Assembly: GCA_028565635.1 (NCBI GenBank) | Contig: JAOXYB010072277.1 | Location: 5,240-23,856, forward strand | Direction of reading: 5' to 3' | Length of the DNA stretch: 18,617 nucleotides | DNA from: Phoronis ovalis | Taxonomy: Eukaryota; Phoronida; Phoronidae | Shown: positions 1 through 7,809 of the stretch, in pieces | Numbering within the stretch: the stretch's first letter is position 1 | Layout: every line of letters begins with the position of its first letter | The notes under the pieces: generated by a model | The model's input: only the letters and a program-made list of their open reading frames with translations | Database searches by the model: none | What the model was told of the DNA's origin: nothing | Made by a program: the position numbers and the translations under genes

Positions 1-104
1 CACTGATGACAGTACAGTTTATTGTTAGCACTGATGACAGTACAGTTTATTGTTAGCACTGATGACAGTACAGTTTATTGTTAGCACTGATGACAGTACA
101 GTTT
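1..104. repeat. 28-bp tandem repeat, about 3.7 copies
   Basis: Units at 1-28, 29-56, 57-84 and 85-104 (partial) are identical and start CACTGATGACAGTACAG. The array is cut by the window edge, so its true copy number is unknown. It lies in PAXIP1 intron 9, about 30 bp past the proposed GC donor. Confidence 0.97.
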
Positions 105-136
105 AAAGGAACAGTGCATTCCTACTGAAGCCTTGC

Positions 137-271
137 CTGATCTTTTCCAGGTTTGACACCAGTAAACATTAATGGGAGGTGTATAGCATGCCATGGGGGA
201 CACATTTTCTTCTGTGTAAGCACATCATTCAACCAGTGAGCTGTTACTACACGTTTGTTGTCTCGGAGGGC
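137..271 (-). CDS. PAXIP1: PAXIP1 coding exon 9, BRCT3 end (probable GC donor)
   Basis: 45 codons, residues 613-657, [20 protein letters not shown] then [25 protein letters not shown]. It holds the BRCT3 tryptophan W625. The acceptor is TTTGTAG. No GT donor lies at the expected place. The sequence reads CAG then GCAAGG, the usual form of a GC-AG donor, at the position where the human protein moves to the next block. Reading through would add ARLQ and stop at 124-122. Confidence 0.82.
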
Positions 272-3200
272 CTACAAATTATAAAAAATATACTAAAATG
301 ATAAAAAACTCATTCCAATTATTCACAGCATACAGAAATCAAACTAAACAATTTTCTACAATGTTAAGCAGGCAATTCACATATTCTATCTCTATAATGG
401 ATGTGCCTAATATGAACAAAAGATAAGCAGACACAACAGCAGCAAACCATGTCCATGGGGAAGTTTCAGGCAATTTTACTCAGCTGGTGAATAAATGAGT
501 GGAAAACAGTTGTAGGAAACAGCTACTTGCTGGTAATTCTTACTAGAATTAAATTTTAAATAAATTTTTTTAATTAGATGGGCTTGCCACAATAAATAAA
601 AGATTGATGGAAGGTCTTGAAAGAGGACATCAAGTTTCCTTATAATTATAAAAGTAAGATTCAGTTTTTGGTTAATTTTACATTTAAAGTTGATTTAAAT
701 CATATTTCACTTACCATCTGAAATACATCACTTTTTTGTTGTTCACACAATATGTGAGTTACTCTGTTAGAATATGAAGGATCCACAATGCCTCCATGCT
801 GTTCAATTACCTGTAACAAATTACACATCAATAGACTATTTGCATGCACTAGGTGGAGCCACCAGTCTCAGACCAAACGATCCCAGCATGTTGCTTTCTG
901 TCACTGAACAATGATGTAGTTCTGCGTGCGCTCATGCGATTCATTTACAAAATGCATCATAAGCAAATACCCAAACAAATATTTAAGAAATACCCTCCTT
1001 TTTGCGAGCATATCAATACATAAACAACTATCTATTTTTGTATTTTGTTAAATTTTCACCCATTAAAGCTTTTCTAAAGTTAGATTTAAAAAAAAACAAG
1101 TTTGCTGGTATTAAAATGATCAGACTGTAGCGTCCTCAAGTGCATGCAAATAGGCTATTGTTAGTGTATACTAAATGGATCCAACACCTTGTAACTATCA
1201 TCTATGTTACTTTGTAGTCAAGCAAATCATAATACTGTACTTTGCCCTAACAACCATTAAGAATATCAGTAATTCTAATTAAGTATTTACCAACATTTTG
1301 TAAGGGAAATTAGGGTTGCTGCTAATTTCGTAATGTTAAACTACCAATTATTGAGTTTTCATGAACAGCAGATTTTATACACCTTAACATACAAATAAGG
1401 CAACAGAAACAAAAAGACAAATTCCACATTGGTGAAAACAGACAACATATAGTGACATATGCAAAATAATTCTTCACCATTTGCCAATTTCCAAGTTCTT
1501 CTTTATCCATATATTTTTGGTAATCTGTGATGTAGAATATGCAGCCAATGAGACACAGGTTTCCAGGCACTGTAATAAAAATACAAAGCCAAGTTAAACC
1601 CACACAAACTATTATTAAGAAAACTGCTTCAAAATGTTTAAAATATGCAAATACATGGTCAAGTTTTAAGTCTCCTCCTCCTGTCAAATATCCTTTTTTC
1701 ATAAATCCTTTGAATTATAATTTACTAACAAACTTTCATTTAATGTGTACAGGGCTTAGATGAATCATCTGGCAAGTTATTATTTCGCAACAGAAATATA
1801 ATTTATGAATTATCCTATTTTTGCTTGGTGATTTATCCCATTTAAAGCTCAAGTGGCTAATTGAAAACTATAATTAGAAATGTGCTACTTTACTACACCC
1901 ATCATATTTTAGTAAAATCAGCAAATTTTAAAACTATTATTATTAGACCAATCTCTAGAAGAATTAAGATACTGTCCACAGAAATTGTAACGTTCCTCTA
2001 TCCTGTTACTTTATTCAAATACTTTTAGCACAGTATACTGCAAACAGCATGAATGCATGTACTGTCTTAGTTATTCATACCTTTATCATTCTCATCATGG
2101 CCATAATATCTAGCTTCATCTTGCATACGATTCTGGAACTGATTTGGTCTGGAAGTAAGTGTTGTTCGAGGTGATCTAGTTATTGAACTCATGATCTGCT
2201 GAATCTAAAAATTACATTATAAAACAATCAGTAGCCAATGACAAAGTTTCTCATAACAAGTTGAAGAAGTTCTGCAGGTCAGTTGACAGAAGGTGCCTTG
2301 ATTGCTTCCTTTTAAAATATTTTGATAGAATAAATTATTTAGTATTAATTATGTTAGCTAGTACTACCACACAAGTTTTTGATATCATAACAGTTAATCC
2401 AACATAAATATAGTCTAAAACTGAATGTAACTTTTTGGTTTTCTCGCTAGACTTTCATTAGACTTTCTGAAATGGCGAACTGGTGATGATTTTGGAATCA
2501 GGCCGAAAAGCTACTTTTGCTTGAAAGGAAGGTTTAGTTATCTCAAGAAATCGAAATATCACCAAATGAACATTCATTATGATGGTATGAATATCCACAT
2601 CTAGTGTTGTTGTGGCCTTTCTAGCTGAAGCAAAACATCTTTTTGAAATAAATTGGGGAAATTTGCAATTTTAAAAATGTACTCAGAACAAACAGATATC
2701 ACCTGTCCAATAATTAGATATTTATGAAAATATTTAGCAGTAAAAAAAAATATATGTTCCAGAATTGATTTTAATTCAATAATGGTTAAGAAAATACATT
2801 TTTGTCCCAATCATTTCAGTACAAACATTTGTAGGGTTTTACTATAATCATTTTGGTGTAATTATTCTATTCAGCATGTTTATAACATATACTACACGAT
2901 ATGGTAATAAAGGTTTCATTAAAATAATTCAAATAGAAAACCTACCTTGTTGTGTTTATCTGCAGGTAAGTTATCTTCTCCATTGTTAGTTATATTTCTA
3001 AGCATTCGATTTGGAGTGTTTGCTCTGGAGTGTGAGCCTCTTGGTGACTTTGGTTGTGTAGGTGTTGAGCTCCTCAACGGACTACCGCTAAGAGGTGGTA
3101 CAGCGCGAGGTGACACATTTCCAGAGGTTGGAGGTGTGGTATGCTGTGAAACTTGTCCTAATGCTAATGGATTCTGCGGGCGTTGATTCATGTTCATCAT

Positions 3201-6200
3201 AGGAACAACAACATTTTCTGATGTGTCTGCAGCACGACCAGTTTGTAGTCGACTGTTAACCATTCTAGCCAATGCTTCTCTTGCCCCAGTGTCTGTACGC
3301 TGTACATTTGAATGAGCCGACATATCCATTTGAGGCAAGGGGTGGTTAGGTGGACCTGGAACATGGGACATATTAGAAGACAATCTCACAGGTGGATGAG
3401 CCATTCCAAAACTAGGTGATGCCATTTGATTTTGACCCATCATCTGATTAGGAGTGAGGTGTCTAGATTGATCCATTAGCTGTGTTTGCCTAGATGGATC
3501 CATCATCTGTGCACGGGGGTTCTGACCAGGATATTCCATTCTTTGTCCAGGGTAGGATGGTGTGGAATATTGCATTCTTTCTGGAAGTGGCATACTGCTT
3601 GAACCGGATACCTGCTGAGGGCGGAATGAGTGCCTGTTCTGCTGTAACACCTGTCCTTGGAAGGGTTGCCTTAACCGAACATCTGAATGAGATGTTTGTC
3701 TTGGCATAACTTGGTGTTGAATAGGTGGAGGTAGCCTGCCACGAAACTGGTTTAAGGGCTGTACACCAGCTACAGGTACTTGTTTCCGTTGGGGTGTTCT
3801 CCGTGGAATGTCTGCGGCAGTGTTATCTGCTGTTACCTTTGGCATTTCTTCAACAGGTGGTGGGGTGGGAGGTTCTGGTGGCTCAAGTATTAGAAGTTTT
3901 GGGTGATATCTCGATTCGTCCACTCGTTTTTTTTCTTTAATGCAATCAGTTATCCAGTCAGGCATGACAATTTTAATAACATCTTCATGCTTCATTGCAC
4001 AATCATATTTAGCCTAAAAAAGAAAATATAAAATGTGTTTTGTTCGTATCTATACTAGTTACCAACCAACATGTAAAATGCCCTATTTAAATGCAGAGCA
4101 TCAGATCATCTTATTAACATAAGACATATATTCTCTCAAGAAAGATGTTATTAATTCTTTGAAATGAGTACAAAAACTGTGGAGACAAAATTAAATTCTG
4201 TTTTAGTATGTCACACACTAGGTATGAATAATTTTAGCGTTCAACACAGAACTGACTGACGATGATTAATTCTAATTGCTATTAATCCTAAACCTTACCC
4301 CCTGAGGTTTTGGTACAACAAGATGAGTACAATTGTTATTGAGCTCCACTTGACAATTTCCAGCATGAAAAGTTATCATTGCCCATACCTTTGCAGAGTC
4401 ATCTGATGGTAACTGCAAAATATATACAGTATTACACATTCTTTATTAAGTGTTAAACAGCGATTTTTTTTTCAATTGGTTTTAAAGTATTTAATTTAAC
4501 AAAATGATGAAGTTATTTTAAAACAGCAATAAAATTATTTCAAGTGAGAAAGAAGAACTGTTACTATTTATGGAAACTGTATAAAAGATGCAATTATATA
4601 TCATCGTATCAAATGGAAAAATAGTTGACACGATACTAGGTGAGTTCCATGTACCTTACCATACTCCATTGGTTGTCCGAAGACTATGTACAAGCTAACA
4701 AGTGAAAAATCCATCATAAGTTGATAATTTTTGTAATAATACATATGACTGACAAATTTAAAACAAACCTGTGAGGGGCAGGCAACAACCCCTGAGAAAA
4801 TCTGGCTTGTTTCTGGATTAAAGGCATTTAATGGAAGTAACTTGCCACAGTAATGTGATAGTTCAACCCATTTACTCTGTAACAGAAGAGTATCTAGTTA
4901 ACAATTTAGTTCAAAAGTAATTTCATAGGCAACTACAGAACTTAATATGTGTATCATAGACACTAGAAACATGAATTGTGATTTGTAATAGCAATAGAGT
5001 CTGAAAATCAAAATAATCTAAACTGGAAATGAGTTTTTTTTAACTTTATGTGTTATCCTTGCGGATGAAACACCATTCTTATTTCTTGTAATTTATTTAT
5101 TTTATGTATTTGTTGTGTTTCATGTATCAAAATAAAATCAAACAGTCAACTCTTTAATCCTGGAAATAAACATGTCAACTCATTTAAAACTGTATGATCT
5201 ACATAATGGCTTTGTATATGTGGTATTGACCTAAGCAGAATGGTTTGTTCTAATGTCTCAACAATTGCATGGCAATTGAATACCTTACAGGAAGACACTT
5301 CACTTTGTCAGACTGCTTTTAAATTGATAAGTAAGATTCATTCACATGACATAGTTATGTGGCCTAACACCTCTTGAAATTAAGCAATGTTGGGCCTGGT
5401 CTTTCCTTAGATGGGTGACCGTGTAGGGCTTTAACTATTGACCATTAGCTGGTTGCCTCTGATCATTAGGTGTCAAAGCCCTTTAAATAGTCAGTAGACA
5501 GTTTTTTTGACCTGAAAAAGGTTTTCCCTGTCATGGTAAATGCTATGACAATGTACTTGGCTTGGTAACCATACTGTGGGGTGGACTATATACCCTCTTT
5601 CTATGAGCAGTCATGTCCTTGCCAGATTATTATTAGTATTTATGAACCTTAATGTTTTTCATTAAAAAATGCTTCTTACTGTGATAACAGGTAATTCAAA
5701 CAGTTCTTTGGCTTCTGAAAATTCTTCATTTTTGTCATCATCTGCTATAACGTGAGTAACCATCTGACTTAAATAACTGTCCTTTTTAGCACCATGATCA
5801 TTTAATACTTTTTCAATCTAAAAAAAGAAAAACAATCATTGGACTGATGGAGGCTACAAAATACACAATTATGGTATATGCTTAGTACTTTTAAGATTTA
5901 AAATAGTAATAAAAAGTGTACATTTCAGGGGCATACATACATCCAGCGATGATTCATAAAACGTAAAAATTTCTAATATTGTCACCACATGTAAAACAAA
6001 ACACAGCAATAGTCTAATTAGTAGTATAATAAAAACAGATAAGTTAACTGCACATCCCCCATATTCTGTAGACTGAACTCGGTCCTTGGGGGGGTTAAAA
6101 TTTTAACCTTTGTTCTTAAAATTTTATTCGGTATCATAATATTCAGCCAGTATCAAATCCCTCTCACTAAAATATGTATACTATTTAATGACACTTTTTA

Positions 6201-7446
6201 CGGATTCAAATGATTTTTTCTGCTCATATGTGTACACTAATAATATGTGATTCCTTCACAACTCAGCTGAAATCAGACCAGGGATGGTCTTAGTTCTGGC
6301 TACATGACCCTACTATGGCTTGAATGTGGAGAACCGTAGGGACATGGCCCAGACAGTGTAAAAAACTGTTTTTCCAACCAAAAAAAACAAACATTTTTGG
6401 TGTCTTTTTTTACTTTAGTACATGGGATGTATTTTGAAAGAAATATTTTCAGTTGAAAAAATTAACAGTATATACTAACACTGCCTGGGCAAACCATAGT
6501 AGGACTAGCCATGACCCTAGGATGGTCCCTGCTAGGTTAATTTACGGCATGGTACTAATCTTCAAAGTTTGCTCAATTTTCATCTTCATATATATGTTCC
6601 ATTGATTTAGAAGAAAAACTAGTCCTGGTTCATGACGTTCTGCGCTAGCTCTTGATAATCTGACTTGTGAGCTGTGCGAACAGTTATGGAATCTTACATA
6701 GCCAATTACAGTGAAAGTGCTCAAACTGGGAAATCTATGTATGCCCAGGGTAAAACACTCTTACTGTATGGTAAAAACTGCATTCAGGAGTTTCAATGCT
6801 GATGGGCGTAGTGGAAGTTGAATAATGAGAGTCTGGGAGTATCTAAACAGTGTTATGAATATGAACTCATTTGGAAGGCATTACAGAGTTCAAAGTTTGG
6901 GCACTTTCATTGCAATTGGCTATGACATAGCCTATGTAAGATTACATGACTGTTCACACAGCTCACAAATCTTGATTATCAAGAGCTAGTTCATAACGTC
7001 ATGAACCAGTCCGACTAAAGAAAAACATGTTTTAATACTTTAAATTTAATATAATATTAATACTAATACTAATAGACTGTCAATGACAATGTCATCGCAA
7101 AAAGATTTTTAAAAATTAAAAACTGATTGGTCAATCAGCTAGTAACACTAACTTTATGATTATAATGATTATGTTAACTGTATAACATTACTCCTCTTAA
7201 TGATTCAAATGTGGTGAACCAAAACGAAGCTTAGCTATTATGAAGCCTGTTCGATCCGGCTGTTCGGGCAAGCCAAAAGTCAAAACAAAGCAATTTAGTC
7301 CGCTGCTTGAGATCAATGCACTAGTTTATATTGACTTTTATTGTACTTACCTTCTCATCGATGTTACCAATTAAGTAATATTTGATCCCTTTAAACAAAT
7401 CCTTTGCCGCAATTCCTACATCTACAGATTCTTTTTTAACGCTCAT
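137..7446 (-). CDS. PAXIP1: PAX-interacting protein 1 (PTIP) homologue, 3'-partial, 9 coding exons in window
   Basis: Nuclear BRCT-repeat scaffold; in known animals PTIP binds phosphorylated DNA-damage proteins and the MLL3/4 H3K4 methyltransferase complex. I joined exons 7446-7351, 5817-5680, 4876-4769, 4412-4299, 4013-2946, 2204-2081, 1569-1478, 810-715 and 271-137. They give 657 residues in one open frame. BRCT1 spans about residues 18-95 (key Trp W81 in [11 protein letters not shown]). BRCT2 spans about 100-200 (W172 in MPDWITDCI, then RYHPKLLI). Residues about 200-540 are a disordered Pro/Gln/Met-rich linker. BRCT3 begins near 555 (HGGIVDP at 585-591, W625 in VTAHWLN). This order and the wording of each block match vertebrate PTIP, which is about 1070 residues with six BRCTs, so roughly the last three domains lie beyond the left edge. 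The start at 7446 is the first ATG that opens the BRCT1 frame. The gene is divergent from BCAT. The identification is secure; exon ends 1478 (GTGAAG donor) and 137 (GC donor) are the least certain. Confidence 0.93.
272..714. other. PAXIP1 intron 8, nothing recognised
   Basis: AT-rich 443-bp intron between exons 8 and 9. I see no gene, repeat family or structured element beyond the splice sites. Confidence 0.8.
715..810 (-). CDS. PAXIP1: PAXIP1 coding exon 8, BRCT3 core
   Basis: 32 codons, residues 581-612, [20 protein letters not shown] then [12 protein letters not shown]. This is the BRCT glycine pair and the TH(I/L)LCE strand, as in vertebrate PTIP. The acceptor is TTTGTTACAG and the donor is a perfect GTAAGT. 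An inverted-repeat element starts 20 bp upstream of the exon. Confidence 0.9.
830..1159. mobile_element. Inverted-repeat (MITE-like) element in PAXIP1 intron 7
   Basis: The ends are inverted copies. Positions 830-850 match the reverse complement of 1139-1159 with one mismatch, and weaker pairing continues inward to about 874 and 1117 (the AGTCTCAGAC / TGATCAGACT region). The total is about 330 bp with no coding capacity, typical of a non-autonomous DNA transposon. Each end contains the octamer ATTTGCAT (839 onward, and ATGCAAAT on the other side). No clear target-site duplication was found, so the family is unknown. Confidence 0.75.
1478..1569 (-). CDS. PAXIP1: PAXIP1 coding exon 7, start of BRCT3
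   Basis: 92 bases, residues 551-580 after split V550: [20 protein letters not shown] then [10 protein letters not shown]. This matches the human BRCT3 opening (GFLLGCVFAIADYPEQM, LLATW). The acceptor is TTATTACAG. The donor GTGAAG is weak but restores phase 0 and joins smoothly to exon 8. The longer open frame around it (1322-1702) reads into both introns and is not the protein. Confidence 0.85.
1570..2080. other. PAXIP1 intron 6, nothing recognised
   Basis: 511-bp AT-rich intron. No repeat or RNA-like structure was noticed. Confidence 0.75.
2081..2204 (-). CDS. PAXIP1: PAXIP1 coding exon 6
   Basis: 41 codons plus one base, residues 509-549, [14 protein letters not shown] to [10 protein letters not shown]. 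The end resembles the FGHD stretch just before BRCT3 in human PTIP. The acceptor is TTTTTAG and the donor GTATGA. It ends in phase 1, and the leftover G joins TG of exon 7 to make V550. Confidence 0.85.
2205..2945. other. PAXIP1 intron 5, nothing recognised
   Basis: 741-bp AT-rich intron. A 69-codon open frame on the minus strand (2601-2810) has biased low-complexity content and no family resemblance; I treat it as chance. Confidence 0.75.
2946..4013 (-). CDS. PAXIP1: PAXIP1 coding exon 5, BRCT2 end and disordered linker
   Basis: The largest exon: 356 codons, residues 153-508. It opens with the end of BRCT2 ([26 protein letters not shown]), then a proline run ([12 protein letters not shown]) and a low-complexity Pro/Gln/Met/Ser/Asn linker with short repeats such as [15 protein letters not shown]. 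It closes with a conserved block LRNITNN at 490-496. The very long poly-Gln tracts of vertebrate PTIP are absent. The acceptor is TTTTTAG at 4014-4015 and the donor GTAGGT at 2945-2944. The open frame runs only eight codons past the donor. Three open frames on the opposite strand here are shadows. Confidence 0.92.
4299..4412 (-). CDS. PAXIP1: PAXIP1 coding exon 4
   Basis: 38 codons, residues 115-152. It contains the BRCT2 core [19 protein letters not shown], closely parallel to vertebrate PTIP. The acceptor is TTTTGCAG and the donor GTAAGG after GGG; phase 0. Confidence 0.9.
4769..4876 (-). CDS. PAXIP1: PAXIP1 coding exon 3
   Basis: 36 codons, residues 79-114, [20 protein letters not shown] to VVACPSQ. 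It carries the BRCT1 tryptophan W81 and the link into BRCT2. The acceptor is CTGTTACAG and the donor GTTTGT; phase 0. Confidence 0.9.
5353..5640 (+). mobile_element. 5S-rRNA-derived SINE (SINE3-type head)
   Basis: Positions about 5370-5420 resemble the internal promoter of 5S rRNA: TTAAGCAATGTTGGGCCTGG (compare CTAAGCAGGGTCGGGCCTGG) followed by GATGGGTGACC (compare GATGGGAGACC, the C box). About 200 bp of unrelated body follow, with a short stem (GGGCTTT at 5427 on, AAAGCCC near 5476). The 3' tail is an ATT repeat ending near 5640. This is the layout of a 5S-derived SINE. It sits in PAXIP1 intron 2, antisense to the gene. The 5' end is degenerate and no convincing target duplication was found, so the boundaries are approximate. 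Confidence 0.82.
5680..5817 (-). CDS. PAXIP1: PAXIP1 coding exon 2
   Basis: 46 codons, residues 33-78, from [12 protein letters not shown] to [10 protein letters not shown]. It continues BRCT1, including the THVIAD strand. The acceptor is a T-rich stretch ending TTTTTTAG; the donor is GTAAGA. Phase 0 on both sides. A 5S-derived SINE tail ends about 40 bp beyond its donor. Confidence 0.9.
6279..6531. mobile_element. Fold-back / MITE-like element with CAGGGA termini
   Basis: The element begins CAGGGATGG and ends CATCC-like in inverted form, closing with TCCCTG at 6531. Inverted blocks include CCTACTATGG (6309-6318) against CCATAGTAGG (6494-6503), and CCCAGACAGTG (6348-6358) against CACTGCCTGGG (6479-6489). 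The left arm carries about 25 bp more than the right. CAGGG-type ends recall hAT elements, but no 8-bp target duplication is visible, so that assignment is tentative. It lies in PAXIP1 intron 1. Confidence 0.78.
6619..7017. mobile_element. Long inverted-repeat (fold-back) element
   Basis: Left arm 6619-6727 and right arm 6894-7017 are imperfect inverted copies. Shared blocks read CTGGTTCATGACGTT, TAGCTCTTGATAATC, GTGAGCTGTG, ATCTTACATAG, AGCCAATT and GAAAGTGC. The right arm has an extra short duplication (CATAGCC) that the left lacks. The spacer of about 166 bp is not recognised. A 60-codon minus-strand open frame over the left arm is part of the repeat, not a gene. Confidence 0.82.
7351..7446 (-). 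CDS. PAXIP1: PAXIP1 coding exon 1
   Basis: 32 codons, residues 1-32, beginning [11 protein letters not shown] and ending [10 protein letters not shown], the first beta strand of BRCT1 (human PTIP has KYYAVGDID here). The donor GTAAGT follows AAG at 7351; phase 0. Confidence 0.9.
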
Positions 7447-7761
7447 ATTGTGTAATGTAGTACCAGATATTATAGAATTGTAGGTTTTGTACCGGGGTTT
7501 GCACTGGCTTTCCCGCTAACAAATTCGTTCTCACAAACTCTCGCGAAATAATTAGGTCATCAAATGTCTACGCTGTGTTTAATAATTTAAGTTTCACTAA
7601 TTACTTTTCAATTCTGTTTGTGTAACTTACATAGTGAACGGTGTCTTAACTGGGGTCAAGACAGAATTTTTGTGCCGTATACGAAGGAAAGAGGTATTTG
7701 AATAAAAACGAGAGTTCAGTACCTTACCTCTTCAATTCCAGGAGATCAAAACAAGACAAGA
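7447..7761. promoter_or_regulatory. Putative bidirectional promoter between PAXIP1 and BCAT
   Basis: Only 315 bp separate the two divergent start codons, so the core promoters of both genes and their 5' UTRs must lie here, unless distal noncoding exons exist. The segment is richer in CpG than the surrounding introns and holds TCTCGCGAAA at 7539-7548. That matches 8 of 10 bases of the TCTCGCGAGA palindrome known from CpG-type promoters. No TATA box stands out at the expected spacing for either gene. Confidence 0.7.
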
Positions 7762-7809
7762 ATGGCGAATTTAGCGCTACTAACGAAAGCTGTGTCTCTG
7801 TTAAATCAG
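7762..7809 (+). CDS. BCAT: BCAT coding exon 1
   Basis: 16 codons, [16 protein letters not shown], the first half of the mitochondrial leader. The donor is GTATTT after CAG; phase 0. Confidence 0.85.

Noticed and set aside
122-124. TAG as the true PAXIP1 stop
   Set aside because: It would cut the protein inside the BRCT3-BRCT4 region, while a good GC donor lies just upstream at the conserved boundary. It could still be an alternative isoform.
1322-1702. 126-codon minus-strand open frame
   Set aside because: Only 1478-1569 is coding (PAXIP1 exon 7). The hydrophobic flanking translation is intron read-through with no family match.
2947-3940. Three plus-strand open frames opposite PAXIP1 exon 5
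   Set aside because: They are antisense shadows of a compositionally biased linker, with no splice support or family resemblance.
6542-6724. 60-codon minus-strand open frame
   Set aside because: Most of it is one arm of an inverted repeat found again at 6894-7017.
7245-7275. tRNA B-box-like GTTCGATCC as a tRNA gene or tRNA SINE
   Set aside because: No A box at the proper spacing and no cloverleaf could be folded by eye.
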